From Parvularcula bermudensis HTCC2503 (GTDB lineage Bacteria > Pseudomonadota > Alphaproteobacteria > Caulobacterales > Parvularculaceae): a stretch of 64,000 nucleotides of DNA. Shown here one piece after another: positions 52,970 through 64,000 of the stretch. Where the stretch lies: NCBI RefSeq assembly GCF_000152825.2, contig NC_014414.1, forward strand, positions 2,513,501 to 2,577,500, given 5' to 3'. A program made the translations under genes and the position numbers. Position 1 is the first letter of the stretch. Each line of letters begins with the position of its first letter. The notes beneath the pieces are model-generated. The model was not told the DNA's origin. It saw only the letters and a list, made by a program, of their open reading frames with translations, and did no database searches.

Positions 52970-54289
52970 ATGGAAGAGATGGGCGTCATCGACCGGTTCC
53001 TGGAGACCTTCATTGCCTATGTGGATTCAGGCTTCGGCCTGCTTGCGGGCGATGTCGCTTACCTGACAACCACGCTGATCGTGATCGACATCACGCTGGC
53101 CGGGCTTTTCTGGGCCCTCTCGCAGAATGCCGATGTGATATCGGGGCTCCTGAAGAAGGTGCTCTATGTCGGCTTCTTCGCCTTCATCCTTGGCAATTTC
53201 TCCATCCTGGCGAACATCCTCTTTGCGAGCTTTGCCGATCTCGGTGTGAAGGCCGGCTCCTCGACGCTGACGGCTGAGGATTTGATGCGGCCCGGCTATA
53301 TCGCAGGGGTCGGGTTCGAGGCGGCGCAGCCGCTTCTGCAAGAGATCGGCGACATGCTGGGGCCGATCCGCTTCTTCCATAATTTTATTCTGATCGCGGT
53401 CATGCTGATTGCCTGGGCGATCATTCTCGTCGCCTTCTTCGTTCTGGCCGTCCAGCTCTTCGTTGCCATCCTCGAGTTCAAGCTGACGACGCTGGCGGGC
53501 TTCGTGCTCGTGCCCTTCGCGCTCTGGAACAAGACGTCATTCCTCGCCGAACGCGTGCTGGGCAATGTCGTCACATCCGGCATCAAGCTGATGGTGCTCG
53601 CTATCGTGATCGGCATTGGCTCGACGCTGTTCACGTCTATCACGGAGGCCTTTGGCGGGCCGGGCGATGTGACGCTGGCTGAAGTGATGGGCACGGTGCT
53701 CGCCGCAATCGTCTTCCTCTGGATGGGTGTCTTTGCGCCCGGTATCGCCTCCGGCCTTGTGACCGGCGCCCCGCAACTCGGCGCGGGGTCCGTAGTCGGC
53801 ACGACGGCTGCCGTTGGCGCAGGCGCTGTGCTGGCGACGACGGGAACTGTCGCGGCAGGCCGCGCAGCGATGGGCGGCGTGTCCGGCGCCGTAAAGGCCG
53901 GGGCATCCATGTCGGGCGGTGCCCGCACTTCTTATGACCTCGGCCGCATGGCGTCCGGTCATTCTGGATGGCGCGGCGCGACAGCGGGTATGGCCGGTGT
54001 TGCGCAGGCCGGCGGCGATACGCTCCGCCGGATGGCCGGACGGCCCTTCGCCTCTGTCGGTAATGCTTATCGGCGTGGAAGCGAAGCGGCCTTTGCCGCG
54101 ACCGGCGGGACCATGGCGGCGGTGCCCGGCGATGCGCCGTCTGCCGGCTCCGCCAGCCCCGCCTGGGCACGGCGCCTTCGCACTGAACAACGCCTGCAAC
54201 ATGCCGGCGCGATTACGGTCCATGCCCTGAAGGACGGTGATCGCGGCATGGCGGGCGACAATCCGAAACTCCGAAACGAAGAGGACTGA
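52970..54289 (+). CDS. trbL: TrbL (VirB6-like) polytopic membrane protein
   Basis: A 439-residue protein with about six membrane helices between residues 20 and 270 and a Gly/Ala/Ser-rich cytoplasmic tail. Inner-membrane channel component. Its stop overlaps the trbF start (TGATG). Confidence 0.92.
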   Translation: MEEMGVIDRFLETFIAYVDSGFGLLAGDVAYLTTTLIVIDITLAGLFWALSQNADVISGLLKKVLYVGFFAFILGNFSILANILFASFADLGVKAGSSTLTAEDLMRPGYIAGVGFEAAQPLLQEIGDMLGPIRFFHNFILIAVMLIAWAIILVAFFVLAVQLFVAILEFKLTTLAGFVLVPFALWNKTSFLAERVLGNVVTSGIKLMVLAIVIGIGSTLFTSITEAFGGPGDVTLAEVMGTVLAAIVFLWMGVFAPGIASGLVTGAPQLGAGSVVGTTAAVGAGAVLATTGTVAAGRAAMGGVSGAVKAGASMSGGARTSYDLGRMASGHSGWRGATAGMAGVAQAGGDTLRRMAGRPFASVGNAYRRGSEAAFAATGGTMAAVPGDAPSAGSASPAWARRLRTEQRLQHAGAITVHALKDGDRGMAGDNPKLRNEED

Positions 54290-54993
54290 TGAGCATGGCC
54301 TTCCGGCGCACCTCCACCCATTACGGGCAAAGCCCGCATCCCGAAACGCCCTATCAGAAGGCGGGCCAGGTCTGGGACGAACGGATCGGTTCGGCCCGCG
54401 TCCAGGCCAAGAACTGGCGGCTGATGGCGCTGGGATTGCTGGGGCTTCTAGCGGCCTCCTCTGCTGCTCTTGTCTGGCGCAGCCTGCAATCGACCGTCAC
54501 CCCCTATGTGGTCGAGGTGGATGATACCGGCGCTGTGAAGGCGGTCGGGCCAGCGCTTGCGAAATATGAGCCGACAGACGCACAGATCGCGCATCATTTG
54601 GCAAACTTCATTTCCGATATCCGGAGCCTGTCGATTGATCCGGTCATCGTCCGGCAGAACTGGCTCGCCGCCTATGACTATGTCACCGACAAGGCGGCGA
54701 TCACGCTCAGCGATTACGCCCGCGACAATGACCCTTTCGCCGAAATCGGCCGGCGCTCGCGCAGCGTTGATGTGGTGAGCGTGGTGCGGGTCTCGGACGA
54801 GTCCTTCCAGGCCCGCTGGCTTGAGAAGACCTATGAGAACGGCGCGCTCACTGGGGTCAAACGGTTCACGGGGCTGTTCACCCTTGTGAACTCTCCGCCG
54901 CGCGATGCCGAAACGCTCCGCGCCAATCCTCTCGGCCTCTACATCCACAGCCTCAATTGGGGCGAAGACCTTGTCACAGGAGACAACCAATGA
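54289..54993 (+). CDS. trbF: TrbF (VirB8-like)
   Basis: A 234-residue protein with one membrane helix (about 43-63) and a periplasmic VirB8-type domain. Bridges inner-membrane and core complexes. ATG 54295 is an alternative start. Overlaps trbG by ATGA. Confidence 0.92.
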   Translation: MSMAFRRTSTHYGQSPHPETPYQKAGQVWDERIGSARVQAKNWRLMALGLLGLLAASSAALVWRSLQSTVTPYVVEVDDTGAVKAVGPALAKYEPTDAQIAHHLANFISDIRSLSIDPVIVRQNWLAAYDYVTDKAAITLSDYARDNDPFAEIGRRSRSVDVVSVVRVSDESFQARWLEKTYENGALTGVKRFTGLFTLVNSPPRDAETLRANPLGLYIHSLNWGEDLVTGDNQ

Positions 54994-55997
54994 TCCGTAC
55001 AATGATCCTTGTATCCGCCCTTGCCCTGACCACGGCCTGCGCGAGCGTTCCGCCGGAACCTGTCCTCGAAGATACTGCGTTTGTCGAAGCGGCGTTCGTT
55101 GATGAGGTGCCAGAGCGGCCTGTCGAGATTGTCGAGACGCCGACCGTGCTGGCGCTCCCCGGCCAGATGAAACCGGTCGACGGCACGAAGCGGACCGTGA
55201 CGCGGGTTTATACGTCTCCGACAGAGACGATCCGCAAGGGCACGACCGAGGCCCGGATCGAACCTTCTGTCGATGGCTATGTGAACGCGATCCAGGTCTA
55301 TCCCTATACAGAAGGCGCACTCTACCGGCTCTATGCCGCGCCGGGCCAGGTCTCGGACATTGCGCTGCAGCCGGGCGAGACGCTGGTCTCGGTGTCGGCG
55401 GGAGACACGGTCCGCTGGATTGTCGGGGATACGTCCTCCGGTTCCGGCGGCGCGGCCCGCGCGCACGTGCTCGTCAAACCGATCGCGGCAGGTCTTTCGA
55501 CCAATCTGATGATCGCGACCGACCGGCGGACCTATCATCTTGAACTGGAAAGCGTAGATGGCACCTATATGGCGGCCCTCTCCTGGCGCTATCCGGCGGA
55601 CGAACTCGCTGAATTGGTCTCCCGCAACAAGATTGCGTCCGTTCGCGAGGACGCGTCCATTGCGTCCGGTGTCGCCGTTGACCGGCTCGACTTCGATTAT
55701 GTCATTGAAGGCGACAAGCCGGCCTGGCGGCCTGTGCGCGTCTTCGACGATGGACGGCAGGTCTTTATCCAGATGCCGGCCGGACTTGCCACCATGGATG
55801 CCCCGCCGCTCTTCATCCTTGGTGCCTCAGGTGATGCCGAACTCGTCAATTATCGCCTGCGTGGCAATTACTACATCGTCGACCATCTCTTCCGCGCCGC
55901 CGAACTGCGGATCGGCGAGAAGGATCAGACCGTGGTGCGGATCCGCAAGCGCGTGCAGCGCTCCGGTCTTGCGAGCCTGTTCGGAGCAGAGGGATGA
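54990..55997 (+). CDS. trbG: TrbG (VirB9-like)
   Basis: A 335-residue secreted protein, probably a lipoprotein (TTAC near residue 18), with the beta-rich VirB9 domain (TTxYHLELES-like NRxTYHLELESVDGTY region and YRLRGNYYIVDHLF). Outer-membrane core component. Start 54990 is set by the overlap with trbF. Confidence 0.92.
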   Translation: MIRTMILVSALALTTACASVPPEPVLEDTAFVEAAFVDEVPERPVEIVETPTVLALPGQMKPVDGTKRTVTRVYTSPTETIRKGTTEARIEPSVDGYVNAIQVYPYTEGALYRLYAAPGQVSDIALQPGETLVSVSAGDTVRWIVGDTSSGSGGAARAHVLVKPIAAGLSTNLMIATDRRTYHLELESVDGTYMAALSWRYPADELAELVSRNKIASVREDASIASGVAVDRLDFDYVIEGDKPAWRPVRVFDDGRQVFIQMPAGLATMDAPPLFILGASGDAELVNYRLRGNYYIVDHLFRAAELRIGEKDQTVVRIRKRVQRSGLASLFGAEG

Positions 55998-57250
55998 GCG
56001 AGCCGGCCCCCTTCCCGAAACAGGCCGATGAGCTGAAACTGCGCGCGCGGCCGCGGCCGGTCACACGGATCAACCGAAAGGTTCTGATGGCGGGTGCCTG
56101 TCTTGGCGTGCTGGGCCTGTTTGCCGCCGCATCCATCGCGCTTGATCCACCCAAGGCCGTCGATCCGGCGGACCGGCAGGAGCTTTACAATACGGCGACC
56201 AAGCGCGCTCCGGATGGGCTGGCAGACCTGCCAAACTCCTACCTCAATTGGCAACCGGCTGGTGACACGCCGAAGCTCGGCGCACCCATGGCAGGCGACC
56301 TTGGCGGCACAGTCGTGGCTGAAGAGGAAGAATGGGGACTCGAACCCGATTGGAATGTGGCGCCCTCGGATGACTTCCGGCCCTCTGCCGAGGATGAAGC
56401 CATTCGTGCGCAGAGGTTGGCGGATGCAAAACTCGCCGATGCAGCTGGCAAGGCGGGCGTCTTCTTCGATGTCGGCAACCGGCAGTCGCTAACTGGGTCG
56501 GTGTCTGCACCAGGCGGCCTGCCGAACAGTCTCGGCTCGGAACTGCTGGCACTCGCGGCCCAGGGCGCAGGCGCGCCGGGCTTTGCAGGCTCGCCGGATC
56601 AGAACCTCCAGGCAGAGAAGATCGCGTTCGCCGCAGAGACGCGGGATGGCGACATCTACAACCCCCATGATGTCGAGACCCCGGTCTCGCCCTATCAGGT
56701 GATGGCGGGCACGCTGATCCCGGCCTCGCTCGTCACCGGGCTGAATTCTGACCTGCCGGGCAATGTAATCGCGCAGGTGACCCAGCCCGTCTATGACACG
56801 GTCAGTGGCACGCATCTGCTCATCCCGCAAGGCGCGCGCCTGATCGGGCGCTACCAGTCGGAAATATCGTTCGGCCAGGAGCGCGCGCTCCTGATCTGGG
56901 ACCGGATCATCCTGCCGGATGGCAGTTCGCTGCAAATATCTGAACCTGCTTCGGATGCGCAGGGCTACGCCGGTGTTTCCGACCGAACCGACCATCACTG
57001 GGACCGCGTCTTTGCGGCCGCGGGGCTCGCCACGCTCCTCGGCATCGGCTCCGAGCTTGGCTCGGACGAGGGCGATGTCGAGCGCGCGATCCGGCGTGGA
57101 TTCGGGGACAGTGTCTCCGAAGCCGGTCAGCGTGTCGTCGACCGCAATCTCGGCATTCAGCCAACGATCCGTATACGGCCGGGCTGGCCAGTGCGGGTGA
57201 TCGTAACACGCGATCTTGTGCTGCGGCCTTATTCTGAGGGAGGCCGGTGA
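55994..57250 (+). CDS. trbI: TrbI (VirB10-like)
   Basis: A 418-residue protein with one membrane helix near residue 35, a Pro/Asp-rich linker and the C-terminal VirB10 barrel (GTLIPASLVTGLNSDLPG, LLIPQGARLIGRYQS). Energy-sensing scaffold across the envelope. Confidence 0.95.
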   Translation: MSEPAPFPKQADELKLRARPRPVTRINRKVLMAGACLGVLGLFAAASIALDPPKAVDPADRQELYNTATKRAPDGLADLPNSYLNWQPAGDTPKLGAPMAGDLGGTVVAEEEEWGLEPDWNVAPSDDFRPSAEDEAIRAQRLADAKLADAAGKAGVFFDVGNRQSLTGSVSAPGGLPNSLGSELLALAAQGAGAPGFAGSPDQNLQAEKIAFAAETRDGDIYNPHDVETPVSPYQVMAGTLIPASLVTGLNSDLPGNVIAQVTQPVYDTVSGTHLLIPQGARLIGRYQSEISFGQERALLIWDRIILPDGSSLQISEPASDAQGYAGVSDRTDHHWDRVFAAAGLATLLGIGSELGSDEGDVERAIRRGFGDSVSEAGQRVVDRNLGIQPTIRIRPGWPVRVIVTRDLVLRPYSEGGR

Positions 57251-57486
57251 TGAGCCTCCGCATCGGACAACTCCCGGACCGGACTCCGGTGAAGCTTACC
57301 GTGTCGGTCGATCCCGATCTTGCTTCCGCGCTCACCGACTATGCGGCGATCTATGCCGAAACCTATGGCGCGGAAGAGAAACCCGAAACCCTGGTGCCTG
57401 CCATGCTGGACATGTTCCTCAGCTCGGATGCCGGGTTCAAGCGGGCCCGCAAGGCCCTTCATGCCAGAGCCAGCAAAGGAGAATAG
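57250..57486 (+). CDS. DUF2274 family protein
   Basis: A 78-residue RHH-like protein (VKLTVSVDPDLASALTDYA) that regularly ends trb operons in these ICEs. Coupled to trbI by TGATG; GGGAGG precedes the start. Function unknown, perhaps regulatory. Confidence 0.85.
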   Translation: MSLRIGQLPDRTPVKLTVSVDPDLASALTDYAAIYAETYGAEEKPETLVPAMLDMFLSSDAGFKRARKALHARASKGE

Positions 57487-57488
57487 CA

Positions 57489-57800
57489 ATGGCGACAATC
57501 GGCACCTTCAGCCAGAAGGATGGCAAATGGACCGGGACGATCCGGACCATGACAATCAATGTGAAAGCCCAGATGGTCCCGGTGACCGAGAAGGCCGAAG
57601 GCGGACCAGACTACCGGATCTTTGCCGGCGGAGCAGAGCTCGGCGCAGCCTGGCGCGAGGAAAGCAAGGATGGCGAGACACCATACCTGGCCGTCAAGCT
57701 CGATGATCCCGGCTTCGAGAAACCGCTGCGGGCCGCCTTCTTCGAGAAGGAAGAGGATGGCAGCGGCGTGCTCGTCTGGAACCGGCAGAAGCTGAACTAG
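57489..57800 (+). CDS. DUF736 family protein, copy 2
   Basis: A 103-residue protein (IGTFSQKDGKWTGTIRT, PDYRIFAGGAELGAAW), related to the gene at 29170 but clearly diverged. Two bases after DUF2274. Function unknown. Confidence 0.88.
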   Translation: MATIGTFSQKDGKWTGTIRTMTINVKAQMVPVTEKAEGGPDYRIFAGGAELGAAWREESKDGETPYLAVKLDDPGFEKPLRAAFFEKEEDGSGVLVWNRQKLN

Positions 57801-57821
57801 TCAGCTTTTGCTTTTCGGACC

Positions 57822-57994
57822 GTGAACCGCAAATACCCCAAACTTGTGCCTCGCGGTCGCCTTCCAAAGGCGATCGCGACACAAACTGAGCCTCCCGAGG
57901 ACGAATTTTCTGGGGAAATAGCCCCAACCTGGGCGATTGAGCTCGCCGAAGCGCTTGCGCGATATCATGCGAGGTTGGCATATCGGAAAGGGTC

Positions 57995-57998
<4 letters not shown>
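57822..57998 (+). CDS. Small basic protein coupled to the recombinase
   Basis: A 58-residue protein from a GTG start, beginning NRKYPKLVPRGRLPKAIA and ending RYHARLAYRKGS. Its TGA overlaps the recombinase ATG (ATGA), so the two are probably translated together. No family is recognised. Size, charge and coupling make a recombination directionality factor possible, but that is inference. SD is weak. Confidence 0.5.
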
Positions 57999-59614
<1,616 letters not shown>

Positions 59615-59677
59615 TCACTGATCATTTGAGATCATCCGCTGCCGTTCAGCAGCGGGATGGGAGACATAAGCAAGTGC

Positions 59678-61294
59678 CTATGAGAATGCAAGCGCCGTGT
59701 CGACTTTTCTCGCCCTCTGCGCGGCTCCCCTCGACGCCCGTGGCGATGGCCAGCGGCCCGCCCAATCGAGGGCGGATATCAACGCCCGCCCCGTTGCCGA
59801 AAGGGTGAGAAGCAAGAGCCCGATACTATCCGCACTCGACATTTCTGTCGCCCCACTCAGTCGCGAATTGACCATCAGCCGCGCCATGCGAGGGATGAAA
59901 TAATCATAGACGGGAAAAGACAATGCCGCCGAGGCGAAGGGATTGATGGCGGCGACCGCGGCCCCCACGGCAACACTGTAAAGGAAAGCCATGCGAATCA
60001 GCGACCGTCCCGTGCCCCCAGGGGCGCATTGCGTAAAAGCTGCTGCAACGCCGATCATCAGGAACGGGAATGCGGGCACAATATGGCGCGCCCCGGCACC
60101 GCCGCCGCCATCCCAATAAAAATAGCTGGCATTGAGCAGCCAATAGATGACCGCCACGCTGAGGCTGATGAGGGCGAGGGACCGAGCGCCAGGCTGGATG
60201 ACAAGTCGAGCAAGACCGACCGCCCCGACCAAGAGCAATGGCGAATACCAGAGGATCCCCTTCGCAGGACCAATCGTGATGGCCGCAAGGACCCCAGCCT
60301 TGGGATAGGTGAGGCCCAAAAAGCCCTGGTCCATCCCCTCAAAGCCGACAACATTTCCGTACCCGACGGCAAAGGGCGTCCCAAACGTGGTCGCATTATA
60401 AAGGCCGAGGGGCAACAGACCCAATAGGCCCGCCCCAACGACCATCGCGCCAAGGCCGAAACGATGCCCCCATGGCTGACGATGGCTGGCGACCACGGCA
60501 TATCCGCCGATGGCCAGTGCCGGCAGCGCGAAGGTGTGTTCGATTGAAAACCCGGCGGCGAAGGCGAGGCCGGCCCCTATGGCCAAGAGGTATCGTCGCC
60601 TCAGGCTCATCTCTGGCCGCAGCGCAAAATAGACCGCGGCAAATCCCAGTATGAGCAGCGCCGCAGCGGGCGCATGACCAAAGGCCGATTCCGTCCAGCC
60701 CCAGACAGGAGTCCCGAGGGCAAAGCCGATGGCGGCAAGGGCCGCCCCCCGCGGGTCACCAAAAGCATCACGACACACGGCAAAAAGCGCCAGGCTGCCC
60801 GCGAGTGTCAGGGGGATCATGACTGTAAAAACAGTCACCGCCAGCACTTGCCATAAATGGGTGAGGAAAGGCCCATTAGCCCAATCAGGCATCATCTGCG
60901 CCGCTGTGGAACCTTTGACCCACGACACCATGGCTGCTGCCGGAAGCGCCAGAATCGTGATTCCCGGTGCCTTATCGAGAATATAGTGGCCCTCATACTC
61001 CGCTTTGTCGATCGTCAGATGGGCGTAGCTGTCGATATGGGGCGATCCGGTCTCCACCAGCGCAATGGCTGTGAACAACCGAACCGATGTATTCGGATTG
61101 GCCGGATGTGCATGAAACCAGCTGAGAGCGATAACCACTACGAGAGTGAGAAGACCGACGATCCGCCGCCCCGAGCCATGATCGATTTGAGGCGACCAGC
61201 CATTCGGCGCGGCCGCGCCCTTAGGCGTGCGATCGACCGGATGTTCTGGCCGGTGTTCTGGCTGATGTTCTGGAAAATGGGCCATCCCCGACAC
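59678..61294 (-). CDS. Polytopic membrane protein, GT-C glycosyltransferase-like
   Basis: A 538-residue protein with about eleven hydrophobic helices and a soluble N-terminus rich in His, Pro and Glu (PEHQPEHRPEHPVDRTP). SPHIDSYAH and the membrane layout resemble hypothetical GT39/PMT-like proteins, but I see no certain catalytic DE or DD loop. It is chromosomal, between 5S rRNA and tRNA-fMet. Confidence 0.6.
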   Translation of the reverse strand: MSGMAHFPEHQPEHRPEHPVDRTPKGAAAPNGWSPQIDHGSGRRIVGLLTLVVVIALSWFHAHPANPNTSVRLFTAIALVETGSPHIDSYAHLTIDKAEYEGHYILDKAPGITILALPAAAMVSWVKGSTAAQMMPDWANGPFLTHLWQVLAVTVFTVMIPLTLAGSLALFAVCRDAFGDPRGAALAAIGFALGTPVWGWTESAFGHAPAAALLILGFAAVYFALRPEMSLRRRYLLAIGAGLAFAAGFSIEHTFALPALAIGGYAVVASHRQPWGHRFGLGAMVVGAGLLGLLPLGLYNATTFGTPFAVGYGNVVGFEGMDQGFLGLTYPKAGVLAAITIGPAKGILWYSPLLLVGAVGLARLVIQPGARSLALISLSVAVIYWLLNASYFYWDGGGGAGARHIVPAFPFLMIGVAAAFTQCAPGGTGRSLIRMAFLYSVAVGAAVAAINPFASAALSFPVYDYFIPRMARLMVNSRLSGATEMSSADSIGLLLLTLSATGRALISALDWAGRWPSPRASRGAAQRARKVDTALAFS

Positions 61295-61383
61295 CGCCGC
61301 TTCTAGAGTCCCGTAAAAGGACGCTATGGCGCAGGAAGGTGAAAATAGGATGGAAAGAAAGAATGGGATCTGAACGGCTTGGC

Positions 61384-61501
61384 AGGCCCGGCGACGACCT
61401 ACTCTCCCACGCCTTGAGACGAAGTACCATCGGCGCTGCGGGATTTAACGGCTGAGTTCGAGATGGGATCAGGTGGGGGCCCCGCGCAATAATCACCGGG
61501 C
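61384..61501 (-). rRNA. rrf: 5S ribosomal RNA
   Basis: Read on the minus strand it contains the conserved CCCATCTCGAACTC and GGGAGAGTAGG elements and complementary ends (CCGGTGA / TCGCCGG) closing helix I. Borders are accurate to a few bases. Confidence 0.9.
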
Positions 61502-61679
61502 CGGCCAAGCCGTTCAGATACGAGAGTTTACCGGGCGGCGGCGAGGGTGGGGGGAAATATCAGCCGGCCGCCCGGCTTTCTACAGACTTTGCCAAAAGCA
61601 AAGCCCATAAAACGAGAATGTCTAACAATCGTGGCGAGTCCCGTCATAATGACGGGCCGTTCGCCGCACATGGGTTCAT
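61502..61679 (-). other. 23S-5S spacer
   Basis: About 178 bases without a gene. A perfect hairpin CCCGTCAT-A-ATGACGGG (61640-61656) lies close to the 23S 3' end and may help processing. Confidence 0.6.

Positions 61680-64000
<2,321 letters not shown>

Overview
The window comes from a GC-rich alphaproteobacterium. The rRNA operon order (23S, 5S, then initiator tRNA-Met), the rhizobial-type anticodon stem of that tRNA and the protein families all fit this class. A marine Hyphomonadaceae-like host is my guess, not something the sequence proves. Nearly all of the window (1 to about 59,540) looks like the right-hand part of an integrative and conjugative element (ICE) inserted at a tRNA-fMet gene. 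The left end is not in view.

Region 1 (1-22,015) is metal and sulfur resistance cargo. It holds a DUF305 protein, a metallo-beta-lactamase/rhodanese protein and a CsoR-type copper sensor with a clear operator. A CusCBA-like copper/silver efflux operon follows, with two CusF-like metal-binding proteins. On the other strand lie ynfA and a mercury operon (merT-merP-merF-flavoprotein-merA), divergent from merR across a MerR-type promoter with a 19-bp spacer. Next come a wrecked CDF exporter and a czcA-czcB pair whose czcB lost its 5' end to an IS3-family (IS407-group-like) insertion.

Region 2 (22,017-32,607) is the ICE backbone: two DUF2285-type regulators, ardA antirestriction, small conserved genes, a ParB-like protein, DUF736, an HTH protein, the TraF signal peptidase and a DUF3363-type relaxase.

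Region 3 (32,634-39,695) is an inserted cassette on the opposite strand and the best candidate for an undescribed system. It has seven genes chained almost entirely by ATGA stop/start overlaps: a DUF6932-like protein, an XRE-HTH/ImmA-type protease regulator, a DUF4186 zinc protein, a radical SAM enzyme, a Rossmann SAM-binding protein with a DPPWY motif, an ASCH-domain protein and a P-loop kinase. A perfect inverted repeat sits just upstream of the first gene. A second copy of the same IS interrupts that first gene.

Region 4 (39,836-57,800) resumes the backbone: traG (whose best start codon is ATA), a CopG-like protein, then a second cargo pocket and the trbBCDEJLFGI type IV secretion operon, ending in DUF2274 and DUF736 genes. 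The pocket holds a DUF433/DUF5615 toxin-antitoxin-like pair and a 1496-residue NACHT-type STAND ATPase, a probable anti-phage sensor.

Region 5 (57,822-64,000) is the integration end and chromosome: a 58-codon gene coupled to a large serine recombinase, whose reading frame runs antisense into tRNA-fMet, then a polytopic membrane protein, 5S rRNA and the 3' part of 23S rRNA.
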